NCBI GenBank assembly: GCA_944325335.1
Contig: CALUZR010000027.1
Coordinates: 1 to 43,857, forward strand
Source: an uncultured Parabacteroides sp.
GTDB taxonomy: Bacteria; Bacteroidota; Bacteroidia; Bacteroidales; Tannerellaceae
DNA length: 43,857 nucleotides
Direction of reading: 5' to 3'
The position numbers were made by a program, and so were the translations under genes. Shown here one piece after another: positions 16,077 through 24,241 of the stretch (within the stretch, counting starts at the first letter, position 1; the number at the start of each line of letters is the position of its first letter). Below the pieces are notes generated by a model. The model did no database searches, was not told the origin of the DNA, and saw only the letters and a list, made by a program, of their open reading frames with translations.

Positions 16077-19073
16077 TTACTTTAGTTTAGCCAAACGGCT
16101 TTCAATCATTTCGTTGATATTATCGTCGCCTTGGTAGTTCTTTTGCAAGCTATTCAAGTAAACCCTTGCCTGGCCGGGATCGCCTTTACGGATGTAAATA
16201 TCCGCCCAGAGGATAAAGCCACGTGCCAACCAATATTGGTGCGGTGTGCCATTCTTGGCGAAGTCTTCGAGGACGGCTTCCGCATTCGTGTCGTCGTTTG
16301 CGTCGTAGTAGAGTTGCGCGAGGAGGTATTTGGCTTCAGCTCCTTCGGCGGTACGCGTATCTTGGCTAAGGAGTTTCAAATCTTCCAATGCCTTCGATTC
16401 CTGTCCCGCCTCCATGTAGGCTTTCGCCCGAACGTAACGAGCTTCGTTGGCGATTTCAGGCGAAACCTTCGGGTTCTTCAATAGTAAATTCGCACCGGTA
16501 AGCGCCTCTTTCTGATTGCCTATCTTTAGGGCGCAACGCATTGTGCCAAGGGCGGCCGCCTCTTGGTTCCCTGCGCTTTCGGCCAGCTGACTGAGGCGTT
16601 GGAATGTCTCCAGAGCAGCGGCGAAGTCTTCCGTCAGGTATTGGATTTCCGCTTTGCGCGCGGTAGCTTCTTCGAGGAACTTACGATCGCCGCTATCGAT
16701 AACCTTTTGGAACATCGGCAAAGCCTCGTCATACTCCTTCAGGTTGAAGGCGATGTGGGCGAGATAGAAGTTGGCATTCGTACTGAAAGCGCCGTTCGGG
16801 TAATTCGCCAAGTAATTTTGCATGCTTCGGCGTGCTCCTTCGTTATCGCCCCGCATGAAGAGCTTCTCGGCGGCGATGTAGGTGAGCGAATCCTGCTCGT
16901 TTATATTAATATGTATATTTCCTCCGAGCGAATTGACGTAAGCCACATACGCATCCACGTCGTTCATATCGACATAGACCGATTTCAAATCCTGCAACGC
17001 CACGCGTGCCTCTTCGCTTCCCGGATAATGGCTGATGACCTCTTTGTATGCCTCGGCTGCCTTCTCCGGACGGTTCGTATTATAGTAAATCAACCCCAAC
17101 TGGATGCCTGCTTTGCGTGAAAGGCTGCTTTCGGGGTATTGGTTGATCAATTGGAGGAAGGTTTTCTCCGCAGCTACATTGTCTTCGAGGAGGACATAAC
17201 TACGTCCCTTCTCGAAGAGGGCGTCGTCCACGTAGGAGGATTCCGGATACTCGCGGATGAGCTGATTCATCACCCGTATCTTCCCGGCATAATCTTTTTG
17301 CAAGCCCAAGACGAATCCCTTTTGGTAGACAGAATAATCGCCTGCCGACGGGAGAATCTCCGATGCCCGGTTGTAGTTCTCTTCCGCGGCTGCATATTGG
17401 CGGTTCTGGAAGAGGCAATCGCCGATGCGGTTGAACGCGTCTGCATAAGAGGCCGCCGCGTGGTTCTTCTCCGTCTCCGTATATTGGCGGAAGCGGTTGA
17501 GCGCCGTGTCGTATTCCTGTTGCTTGAAGTAGCAATATCCTAAGTTATAATAGGAGAGGGCGTACATGTCCGTCCCGCGCTGCTTTGTGTTGTTTTGATA
17601 AGTGCGGTAATCGGAAATCGCATTGACATAATTGCCTTTCCTATATTCGCATTCCCCTCGCCAGAAGTAGGCGTCGTTGCGTGCCTCTTCGTTGTAAGTG
17701 CCCATTTGGATGGCGCGGGTGAAGTATTGCGTAGCCTCGTCGTATTGCTGGTTTGTGAAAGACTCCGTCCCGAGCTGGAAGAGGATGTTCTGCTTCGCAT
17801 CCAATATCTTGAGGCTCGGATGTTGAATCTTCTCGATAGAGGCGAGCGCGGCGTGATAGTTCTTCGTCGTTAGATAGGTTTCTACCAGATGATCGTTCAC
17901 TTTGTCGGCATACTTCGAGTTGGGGAAATCGTTCAAGAAGTCCTCGAAGATCGTCACCGATTCGCCAAAACCCGTAAAGGCGGTCTCGTGTATCAGCAGG
18001 GCGTAATTGTACATTGCCGCTTCTTTAATTTGTGAATCGTAGGAGGCGGTAGCGGCCGATTCGAACGCCATGCGGGCATCGTTCTTGTCTCCTTCCTTCA
18101 GGTAACATTGACCGAGATACATGTAGGCGTTTTGCGTCAGGGCGTCGTCTTCGCTCACCACTTGTGATAAGTTACTGATGGCGCGATCGTATTGCTGCTG
18201 GTTGAATTGACACACGCCGAGGATGTAAAGGTCGCCCCGGAGCGGATGCGCCGCCTCGTCGGCATACCGGCCGAGCATCTTCAATGCTTTCGCTTGGTTG
18301 CCCGTATGATAGTATGAATTACCTACGATGCGATACAGCTCCGTGTTATTCGAACTGTTCGGATATTCTGCGAGGAGCATTTCGCCCGCCTCGATGGCCT
18401 GCTTGTATTTATTTTGGATAAATAGGATTTGCGTCGTATAATAGGCCGATTGCTCGCGGTATTCCGCTTTGTCTTTCAGGGCGTCGAACTCGACCAGCGC
18501 CCGGTTATATTTCCCGTTGGCATAATCGATGTAAGCGACATAATAGGCCGAAGCATCGCGGTATTTGTCTCCAATCTCTTGAATGCGGGTGAAGTAGGCG
18601 TAGGCTTTTTCTCGTTCGCCCGTTTGGAGCAGCGCGTAAGCGAGGCGGAATGTGTATGCCTCTTGCTCATCGGCAGCCAGCAGATCGACATCCGCCTTGC
18701 GCAGCCACTCGAGCGCCTCTTCATATTCACCCTTTCCAAAAAGGAAAGAACCCATCAGATAGTTCACTACGTCTGTATGGCGTGAATCTGGATAGGTTTC
18801 CAGATAGGCTTCCAATTGCTCGCCAGCCGTGTCCAACCCTTGGTTGAACGCCGCATACGCCAGCATATAATCGGCTTCTTGTATCCAATCCGCGTCGGTC
18901 GCATGGTGTTTGTAGGCTTCCAGCTTGTCCATGCATCCGGCGTAATTCTTCAGGATGAACAGCTCTTTGCCTTCTACAAACAAACGCTCCGGGCTGGCAA
19001 ACTGGTACGAACGTTGCGCGTCCGCCAGATGTGTCCCCAGCACGAGGCATAAAGGAATCAGTATTCTTTTCAT
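16077..19073 (-). CDS. Periplasmic multi-TPR protein
   Basis: 998 residues with a signal peptide (MKRILIPLCLVLGTHLADAQ). The rest is almost entirely tetratricopeptide repeats; units such as AYMYLGQCYLKEGDKNDAR, AAMYNYALLIHE and ALSYYNLGYCYFKQQEYDTAL recur about every 34-37 residues, many spaced by a YPxS turn as in BamD/YbgF-type proteins. The likely role is a scaffold that binds envelope proteins. It is the first gene of an operon with the barrel protein and possibly the OmpA lipoprotein, and a -7 box lies 45 bases upstream. Large TPR proteins next to barrel proteins are common in Bacteroidales. I do not know an established function for this one. Confidence 0.85.
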   Translation of the reverse strand: MKRILIPLCLVLGTHLADAQRSYQFASPERLFVEGKELFILKNYAGCMDKLEAYKHHATDADWIQEADYMLAYAAFNQGLDTAGEQLEAYLETYPDSRHTDVVNYLMGSFLFGKGEYEEALEWLRKADVDLLAADEQEAYTFRLAYALLQTGEREKAYAYFTRIQEIGDKYRDASAYYVAYIDYANGKYNRALVEFDALKDKAEYREQSAYYTTQILFIQNKYKQAIEAGEMLLAEYPNSSNNTELYRIVGNSYYHTGNQAKALKMLGRYADEAAHPLRGDLYILGVCQFNQQQYDRAISNLSQVVSEDDALTQNAYMYLGQCYLKEGDKNDARMAFESAATASYDSQIKEAAMYNYALLIHETAFTGFGESVTIFEDFLNDFPNSKYADKVNDHLVETYLTTKNYHAALASIEKIQHPSLKILDAKQNILFQLGTESFTNQQYDEATQYFTRAIQMGTYNEEARNDAYFWRGECEYRKGNYVNAISDYRTYQNNTKQRGTDMYALSYYNLGYCYFKQQEYDTALNRFRQYTETEKNHAAASYADAFNRIGDCLFQNRQYAAAEENYNRASEILPSAGDYSVYQKGFVLGLQKDYAGKIRVMNQLIREYPESSYVDDALFEKGRSYVLLEDNVAAEKTFLQLINQYPESSLSRKAGIQLGLIYYNTNRPEKAAEAYKEVISHYPGSEEARVALQDLKSVYVDMNDVDAYVAYVNSLGGNIHININEQDSLTYIAAEKLFMRGDNEGARRSMQNYLANYPNGAFSTNANFYLAHIAFNLKEYDEALPMFQKVIDSGDRKFLEEATARKAEIQYLTEDFAAALETFQRLSQLAESAGNQEAAALGTMRCALKIGNQKEALTGANLLLKNPKVSPEIANEARYVRAKAYMEAGQESKALEDLKLLSQDTRTAEGAEAKYLLAQLYYDANDDTNAEAVLEDFAKNGTPHQYWLARGFILWADIYIRKGDPGQARVYLNSLQKNYQGDDNINEMIESRLAKLK

Positions 19074-19117
19074 TACAGTCCTTGCTTTTAGTAAGTTTAT
19101 GTTTTCTAAATTGTTCG

Positions 19118-19125
19118 CAAAGATA
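19118..19125 (-). promoter_or_regulatory. -7 box (TATCTTTG) for the TPR-barrel operon
   Basis: An exact TAnnTTTG match on the minus strand, 45 bases before the TPR start. A TTGTTTC stretch lies about 24 bases further upstream as a weak -33 candidate. Confidence 0.5.
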
Positions 19126-19204
19126 GCATCTTTATGCTTTTATATGAAACAATCAAGTGAAAAATTTGTTTCGGTCATTTTGCGTACGCGCGTATTCTCT
19201 TTGT

Positions 19205-20191
19205 TTATTCCAAATGAAATTGCGCGGGGATAGCGTCCATGATGGCAAAGAGTTCATCGATGGTATCAGCCCGAAGCATAGCGACGCGCGTCTGGCGGAA
19301 ATCGGGGATACCTTTGAATAGGGGCGTCGCGGCCAGGTGCCGGCGGATATGCAAGATACCGCGTCGCTCGTCCAACCGCGTTACGCTATCGCGCACCTGT
19401 TGCTTCAATACTTCCAGATACCAATGGAAAGACTTGGGCGGGAGTGGCTCGCCGGTACGGAGGAAATGCTTCACTTCGCGGAAGATCCACGGGCGGCCAA
19501 AGCTGGCACGGCCAATCATGATACCGTCTACACCGTATTGCTCGAACCGCTCGGCGCACGTTTCGGCGGAGGTGACATCGCCATTGCCAATGATCGGGAT
19601 GTGCATCCGCGGGTTCTCTTTCACGGCGCCGATGAGCGTCCAATCTGCTTCGCCGGTGTACATCTGGGCGCGTGTGCGGCCATGGATGGTGAGGGCGGCG
19701 ATACCGCAATCCTGCAATTGCTCGGCGAGGTCGACAATAATACGATGGTCGGCATCCCACCCGAGGCGGGTCTTGACCGTTACTGGAATGCACACTGCCC
19801 GAACGACTTCACGCGTAATGTCGAGCATCAAGGGAATGTTGCGCAACATGCCCGCACCGGCACCTTTGCCTGCCACGCGTTTTACCGGACAACCGAAGTT
19901 GATGTCCAGTACGTCCGGATGCGCGGCTTCGCAAATGCGTGCCGCTTCGACCATCGACGCCACGTCCCGTCCGTAGATTTGGATGGCCACGGGGCGTTCC
20001 TCGTCCGCCACGACCAGTTTCTGCTGCGTACGGTCCACACTTCGGATGAGCGCGTCGGCCGACACAAATTCCGTATATACCATATCCGCCCCAAAGCGTT
20101 TGCAGAGGAGGCGGAACGCCATGTCCGTGACGTCTTCCATCGGTGCGAGGAAGACGGGGCGCTCGCCCAAGTCGATATTCCCGATTTTCAT
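19205..20191 (-). CDS. dusB: tRNA-dihydrouridine synthase
   Basis: An FMN-dependent enzyme that reduces uridines in tRNA; 328 residues from the ATG at 20191 (MKIGNIDLGERPVFLAPMED). The open frame extends 12 codons further, but this ATG matches the normal start of the family. The TIM-barrel motifs are present: LAPMEDVTD for flavin binding, INFGCPVKRV with catalytic Cys101, GKGAGAGML, HGRTRAQMYTGEADW, GNGDVTSAE and GIMIGRASFGRPWIF. The small C-terminal helical domain follows. A 53-codon gene lies 57 bases upstream on the same strand, with a -7 box in between. Assignment to DusB rather than another Dus subgroup rests on overall resemblance. Confidence 0.92.
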   Translation of the reverse strand: MKIGNIDLGERPVFLAPMEDVTDMAFRLLCKRFGADMVYTEFVSADALIRSVDRTQQKLVVADEERPVAIQIYGRDVASMVEAARICEAAHPDVLDINFGCPVKRVAGKGAGAGMLRNIPLMLDITREVVRAVCIPVTVKTRLGWDADHRIIVDLAEQLQDCGIAALTIHGRTRAQMYTGEADWTLIGAVKENPRMHIPIIGNGDVTSAETCAERFEQYGVDGIMIGRASFGRPWIFREVKHFLRTGEPLPPKSFHWYLEVLKQQVRDSVTRLDERRGILHIRRHLAATPLFKGIPDFRQTRVAMLRADTIDELFAIMDAIPAQFHLE

Positions 20192-20226
20192 ATTCCTTCT
20201 TTTCAGTCCGATTCGTAATTCGGGCA

Positions 20227-20234
20227 CAAAGGTA
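20227..20234 (-). promoter_or_regulatory. -7 box (TACCTTTG) for dusB
   Basis: An exact TAnnTTTG match on the minus strand, 35 bases before the dusB ATG and just inside the gap after the small upstream gene. Confidence 0.45.
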
Positions 20235-20248
20235 CGGAAATATTTGCA

Positions 20249-20410
20249 TCAACGGAAGAGGATGGCGAAACGGGTACTTTGCGGATAAAGGAGCGCTTCA
20301 GTCCATACCTCTTCCGCTATCCGTTCGCACTCTTCTACGCTCATGCCGCCTTCGGGCTGGTTCCAATGCCAGCTCATTACCTTCTTTTTCTGTTCTTTTT
20401 GAGTCTTCAT
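20249..20410 (-). CDS. Small hypothetical protein (53 residues) upstream of dusB
   Basis: On the minus strand an ATG at 20410 opens a frame that begins MKTQKEQKKKVMSWHWNQPE, continues GGMSVEECERIAEEVWTEAL and ends TRFAILFR before a TGA at 20249-20251. The composition looks coding: a basic start, then an acidic helix, then a hydrophobic end. It fits the space between dusB and the divergent His-rich gene, in the same direction as dusB. I do not recognise a family. It could be a chance open frame, but the codon choices resemble those of its neighbours. Confidence 0.5.
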   Translation of the reverse strand: MKTQKEQKKKVMSWHWNQPEGGMSVEECERIAEEVWTEALLYPQSTRFAILFR

Positions 20411-20469
20411 ACATGTAATCTTTTAATTGTTTTCTGTCTCTATGACACAGAAAACGGAAAAACCCTTAC

Positions 20470-20498
20470 TTTGGTTGTGATAAATTTTGTTATCTTTG
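20470..20498 (+). promoter_or_regulatory. Promoter of the His-rich protein/TonB receptor operon
   Basis: TTTG at 20470-20473 and TATCTTTG at 20491-20498 are separated by 17 bases, close to the Bacteroidetes -33/-7 consensus. The implied transcript starts near 20505, which excludes the upstream part of the open frame and supports a start at TTG 20523. Confidence 0.55.
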
Positions 20499-20522
20499 CC
20501 CCCGCGAATAAGCAAACATCGA

Positions 20523-20882
20523 TTGAGCAAACTGATTCTTACATATATCCGCTGGATATTGCCCGTCCTTTTTATTTGTTATTATGGCGGGATTATCTCG
20601 TTTACGCACGTCCACGTGGTGAATGGCGTAACGATTGTTCATGCCCATCCATATAAAGGGCAGGATGCGGCGGGCGGGCATCAGCATTCGCTCCACGAGT
20701 TGCAATTGTACCATCAGCTGTCGGTCGTTTCGCAAGAAGACGATGCGATCCAACCGCTTGGGATTCCTCCTTTTTATCCGCTCTTCGTATGCTGGCTGGA
20801 TGTGGAAATGCAAGCCGATGCGACGCGGGCGGACGTGGTCCATTTTTACCTTCGCGCCCCTCCTTCTCCCGTTCATGCTTGA
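20523..20882 (+). CDS. Histidine-rich single-pass membrane protein (hypothetical)
   Basis: From a TTG at 20523 the product is 119 residues. A basic start (MSKLILTYIRW) is followed by a hydrophobic segment of about 17 residues, then a region with paired histidines: FTHVHVV, IVHAHPYKG, GHQHSLHEL and YHQL. The open frame starts 36 bases upstream at another TTG, but that region overlaps the -7 box, so the shorter form is more likely. His pairs suggest metal binding outside the inner membrane. It lies 76 bases upstream of a TonB-dependent receptor on the same strand, so the two probably serve uptake of one metal or metal complex. Similar short proteins with HxH motifs next to TonB receptors occur in Bacteroidales, but no function is established that I know of. 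Confidence 0.7.
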   Translation: MSKLILTYIRWILPVLFICYYGGIISFTHVHVVNGVTIVHAHPYKGQDAAGGHQHSLHELQLYHQLSVVSQEDDAIQPLGIPPFYPLFVCWLDVEMQADATRADVVHFYLRAPPSPVHA

Positions 20883-20900
20883 CAAACCGAGAAACCAGTA

Positions 20901-20922
20901 CTATGCTTTCCGTAAAGCATAG
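20901..20922 (+). promoter_or_regulatory. Perfect 9-bp intercistronic hairpin
   Basis: CTATGCTTT (20901-20909) pairs with AAAGCATAG (20914-20922) around a 4-base loop, in the 76-base gap between the His-rich gene and the TonB receptor. There is no T-run, so a processing or attenuation element is more likely than a terminator. Confidence 0.5.
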
Positions 20923-20958
20923 GCATAACCTATTTCATTTACAATTATAAAAACAAAC

Positions 20959-23262
20959 ATGAACAAGATACTTTTATTATGGATTAGCCTGAGCTGTATC
21001 CTGCTGGGAGCTAAGGCGGAAGACGTGCGTCCTGTGATGAACCCGTCGGACGCCAACGTGTTCGGGCATGTCATCGACAAACAATCGGGCGAGCATTTGC
21101 CCTACATTAATATATTCCTGAGAGGGACGACCATCGGTACGGTAACGGACGCTACTGGGCATTATTCAATGACGAATCTTCCCGAAGGAACCTTTACGAT
21201 TGTGATGAAATCCATCGGATATCAGACGATAGAGAAGCAAATCGAATTGAAGAAGGGCAAGACCATCGAGGTGAACTTCGAGGCGGAAGAGGATGCCGTG
21301 TCGCTGGACGGCGTCGTAGTGTCGGCCAACCGGAATGAAACTACCCGCCGCATGGCTCCTTCGTTGGTGAATGTATTGGACGCGAAAGTATTCGAGACGT
21401 CGAATGCGACCTCGTTGGCGGATGGATTGAATTTCCAGCCTGGTGTGCGTGTCGAGAATAATTGCCAGAATTGTGGCTTCCAGCAAGTCCGCATCAATGG
21501 ATTGGAGGGACCTTATACGCAGATACTGGTCGATAGCCGCCCGATCTTCAGTGCTTTGACGGGCGTATATGGCTTAGAGCAGATTCCGGCGAATATGATT
21601 GAGCGGGTGGAAGTCATGCGCGGAGGTGGTTCAGCCCTCTTTGGTGCTTCGGCCATCGCTGGGACGATTAATATCATTACAAAAGAACCGCTTCGCAACT
21701 CTGCCCAGATAGCCCATTCGTTGACGATGATTGGCGGAAGCCGCTCAGATAACAATACGACCTTGAACGCTTCGCTGGTGACGGACGACCACAAGGCGGG
21801 CATTTACCTTTTCGGGCAATCGCGCCATCGTTCGTCGTATGACCATGATGGTGATGGCTTCTCGGAGTTGGGGCAGATTGATGCGCGAACCGTCGGTTTC
21901 CGTTCTTACCTGAAGACGAGCAATTACTCCAAGCTGACGTTCGAGTTCCACAATATCAGCGAATACCGTAGGGGAGGAGACCAGATAGACCGTCCGCCGC
22001 ACGAAGCACTCGTGGCCGAGCAGACCGACCATATCATCAACGGTGGCGGCCTGAAGTACGACCTCTTCTCGAAGAACATGAAACATCGCCTGAATGCCTA
22101 CGCCTCTGCCCAGCATACCAAGCGGCAAAGCTATTACGGCACGAACCAGAATCCCGACGCTTACGGGCATACGACAGACATGACTTTCGTGGGCGGCGCG
22201 CAATACTCCTATGAATGGGATAAGTGCCTCTTCCTGCCGGCCACGTTTACGGGCGGTATGGAGTATAATTACGATGGATTGAAGGACGAGATGTTGGGCT
22301 ATCACCGCGTGGTAGACCAGAAGGTGCATATCGCCAGCCTCTTCTTCCAGAACGAATGGAAGAACGAGAAGTGGAGTTTCCTCGTGGGCGGCCGCTTCGA
22401 TAAGCATAATCTCATCGACCATGTGATATTCAGTCCGCGCGCCAACGTGCGCTTCAACCCGACGGAGGACATCAACCTGCGCCTCTCTTACTCCAGCGGC
22501 TTCCGTGCTCCGCAAGCATTCGACGAGGATTTGCACGTGGCAGCCGTGGGAGGCGAGGTCTCGATTATCCAGTTGGCGGAGGATTTGAGCGAAGAGAAGT
22601 CGCAAAGCCTCAGTGCTTCGATTGATTTCTACCGTCGGTTAGGTGCGGTTCAACTCAACCTCTTGGCTGAAGGGTTCTACACCGATTTGCGCGACGTCTT
22701 CTATCTTCAAGAACAAGGAACGGACGAGCAAGGCAACCAGATTATGGAACGCCGCAACGGTTCGGGTGCCCGCGTCATGGGCGTGAACTTGGAAGGGAAG
22801 ATGGCGTATGCCTGGATGCAGCTTCAGGCGGGCGTGACTATCCAGCGTAGCCGTTATAAGGAAGCGATGACGTGGAGCGAAGACCCCAGCATCGCCCCGC
22901 AAAAGAAGATGTTCCGCACCCCGGACCTGTACGGTTATTTCACCTCGACCTTCACGCCGTGGAAGTGGTTGAGCCTTTCGCTCACGGGCACTTACACCGG
23001 CAGTATGCTTGTGCAGCACATGGCGGGCTATATCGCCCAAGACCGCGAAGAGACGACGCCCGACTTCTTCGACATGAACCTGAAGGTGGCCTACGATATT
23101 CCGCTGTATAAGACGGTCACGCTCCAAGTGAATGCCGGCGTGCAGAACCTCTTCAACGCCTATCAGGACGACTTCGACCAAGGCAAGGACCGCGACTCGA
23201 AGTACATCTACGGGCCGGGTCTGCCGCGCAGCTATTTCGTAGGCTGCAAGATCTCTTATTAA
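20959..23262 (+). CDS. TonB-dependent outer-membrane receptor (HmuR/BtuB-like, probable metal or metal-chelate uptake)
   Basis: 767 residues. Signal peptide MNKILLLWISLSCILLGAKA, then a carboxypeptidase-regulatory-like domain (about 32-112, FGHVIDKQSGEHLPYINIFL), a plug domain (about 120-245) with VRINGLEGPYTQILVDSRP and VEVMRGGGSALFGASAIAGTINI, and a 22-strand-type barrel to the end (SYFVGCKISY, terminal aromatic). The plug carries NNCQNCG (Cys169 and Cys172), a feature shared with haem or metal receptors of the HmuR type. The His-rich membrane protein upstream in the same operon fits a metal-related substrate. No SusD partner is present, so this is not a glycan SusC. The exact ligand cannot be read from the sequence. 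Confidence 0.9.
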   Translation: MNKILLLWISLSCILLGAKAEDVRPVMNPSDANVFGHVIDKQSGEHLPYINIFLRGTTIGTVTDATGHYSMTNLPEGTFTIVMKSIGYQTIEKQIELKKGKTIEVNFEAEEDAVSLDGVVVSANRNETTRRMAPSLVNVLDAKVFETSNATSLADGLNFQPGVRVENNCQNCGFQQVRINGLEGPYTQILVDSRPIFSALTGVYGLEQIPANMIERVEVMRGGGSALFGASAIAGTINIITKEPLRNSAQIAHSLTMIGGSRSDNNTTLNASLVTDDHKAGIYLFGQSRHRSSYDHDGDGFSELGQIDARTVGFRSYLKTSNYSKLTFEFHNISEYRRGGDQIDRPPHEALVAEQTDHIINGGGLKYDLFSKNMKHRLNAYASAQHTKRQSYYGTNQNPDAYGHTTDMTFVGGAQYSYEWDKCLFLPATFTGGMEYNYDGLKDEMLGYHRVVDQKVHIASLFFQNEWKNEKWSFLVGGRFDKHNLIDHVIFSPRANVRFNPTEDINLRLSYSSGFRAPQAFDEDLHVAAVGGEVSIIQLAEDLSEEKSQSLSASIDFYRRLGAVQLNLLAEGFYTDLRDVFYLQEQGTDEQGNQIMERRNGSGARVMGVNLEGKMAYAWMQLQAGVTIQRSRYKEAMTWSEDPSIAPQKKMFRTPDLYGYFTSTFTPWKWLSLSLTGTYTGSMLVQHMAGYIAQDREETTPDFFDMNLKVAYDIPLYKTVTLQVNAGVQNLFNAYQDDFDQGKDRDSKYIYGPGLPRSYFVGCKISY

Positions 23263-23280
23263 GCAGGGAAACCTTGCGTT

Positions 23281-23397
23281 TATGACCCACGCGTGAGTCA
23301 TGATTGCCACCCACGCGTGGAACGTTTTGTGTCCCACGCGTGGGTCATAATGTCACCCACGCGTGAGTCATGGTTGTCACCCACGCGTGGGTCATTT
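23281..23397. repeat. Five CCCACGCGTGGG palindromes at 23-24 bp spacing
   Basis: The core CCCACGCGTG starts at 23286, 23310, 23333, 23356 and 23380, periods 24, 23, 23 and 24. Several copies extend to TGACCCACGCGTGGGTCA. It lies between the TonB receptor and the DUF554 gene, both on the plus strand. It could be a run of hairpins at the receptor 3' end or an array of binding sites; there is no T-run. Confidence 0.75.
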
Positions 23398-23434
23398 TTA
23401 TAGCCTGCCTAATAGGAAAATCGGGATTTATCGC

Positions 23435-23442
23435 TAATTTTG
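23435..23442 (+). promoter_or_regulatory. -7 box (TAATTTTG) for the DUF554 gene, implying a nearly leaderless mRNA
   Basis: An exact TAnnTTTG match that ends only 7 bases before the ATG at 23450, so the transcript would begin at or beside the start codon. No clear -33 element is seen. Confidence 0.45.
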
Positions 23443-23449
23443 CGGCATT

Positions 23450-24127
23450 ATGATAGGAACTATAGTAAATACGCTTTGCATCGTGGCGGGCAGTTGCATC
23501 GGGAGCGTGGCCAAGCGCGCCATCAAGCCCCGTTACCAGTCAGCTTTGTATAATGCGTTGGGTTTGGCAACCATCGTATTGGGCGCGAATGCTGTCGTGA
23601 CGCACTTGCCGGAGAGCCAGTATCCGGTGCTGTTTATTGCCAGTTTGGCGTTGGGTTCGCTGGTGGGGACGATATGCGACCTGGACGGGCGTTTCAAGCG
23701 GTTGGTGAAACGGTTTTCGCGGACAAACCTCGCCGAGGGGCTTTCGACCGGTATCCTGCTCTTTTGTGTCGGGTCGCTCTCGATGGTGGGACCTATCCTG
23801 AGTGCGCTTTATGGGGATAATACTTATCTCTTTACGAATGCGATGCTCGATTTGGTCTCGTCGATGATCTTGGCCAGCACGTATGGTATCGGCATGGCGC
23901 TGGCGGCTCCGGTGCTCTTTTGCTCGCAAGGGACGATTTACCTGATTACCTCGTTGGCGGGCAATGTGATTTCGACGGAGTTGATGAACGAGATCACCAT
24001 CGTCGGAGGCGTACTGATTGTCAGTTCTGGCTTTGCCATCCTGAATATCAAGGATTGCAAGACCGTCAATATGCTTCCTGCCCTCCTTTTCCCTATTCTT
24101 TTCTTTGGGGTAAAGCAGTTCTTTTGA
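23450..24127 (+). CDS. DUF554 family inner-membrane protein (YdfK-like)
   Basis: 225 residues forming about six to seven hydrophobic segments. The start MIGTIVNTLCIVAGSCIGS is the normal N-terminus of DUF554 proteins, which confirms the ATG. Further family-like stretches are ALGLATIVLGANAV, ASLALGSLVGTICDLDGR and STGILLFCVGSLSMVGPI. It is a putative transporter or channel, and no substrate has been established that I know of. It follows the TonB receptor but has its own -7 box and a palindrome array in between. The stop is immediately followed by a long inverted repeat facing the convergent TolC gene. Confidence 0.88.
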   Translation: MIGTIVNTLCIVAGSCIGSVAKRAIKPRYQSALYNALGLATIVLGANAVVTHLPESQYPVLFIASLALGSLVGTICDLDGRFKRLVKRFSRTNLAEGLSTGILLFCVGSLSMVGPILSALYGDNTYLFTNAMLDLVSSMILASTYGIGMALAAPVLFCSQGTIYLITSLAGNVISTELMNEITIVGGVLIVSSGFAILNIKDCKTVNMLPALLFPILFFGVKQFF

Positions 24128-24241
24128 AGGAGTTAGAGGAGTTAAAGGGAGTTAGAGGAGTTAGAGCCGAATGCCTTATACAAACAAAAACTATTGGCTT
24201 TAACTCCTCTAACTCCCTTTAACTCCTCTAACTTCTTTCAA
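24128..24241. repeat. Long inverted repeat, 'GGAGTTAGA' family, exactly filling the gap between two stop codons
   Basis: The left arm from 24128 is a run of (G)GGAGTTA(G/A)A units and the right arm, ending near 24239, is its inverted copy (TAACTCCTCTAACTCCCTTTAACTCC). The centre reads GCCGAATGCCTTATA..ATTGGCTTTAAC and is shared with the element at 34968-35079. The element lies between convergent stops at 24127 and 24242. Confidence 0.8.

Noticed and set aside
23281..23397. Possible CRISPR array
   Set aside because: The units are perfect palindromes of about 12-18 bp with only 6-12 bases between them, the in-between bases are similar, and no cas genes are present. The same reasoning excludes the other arrays.
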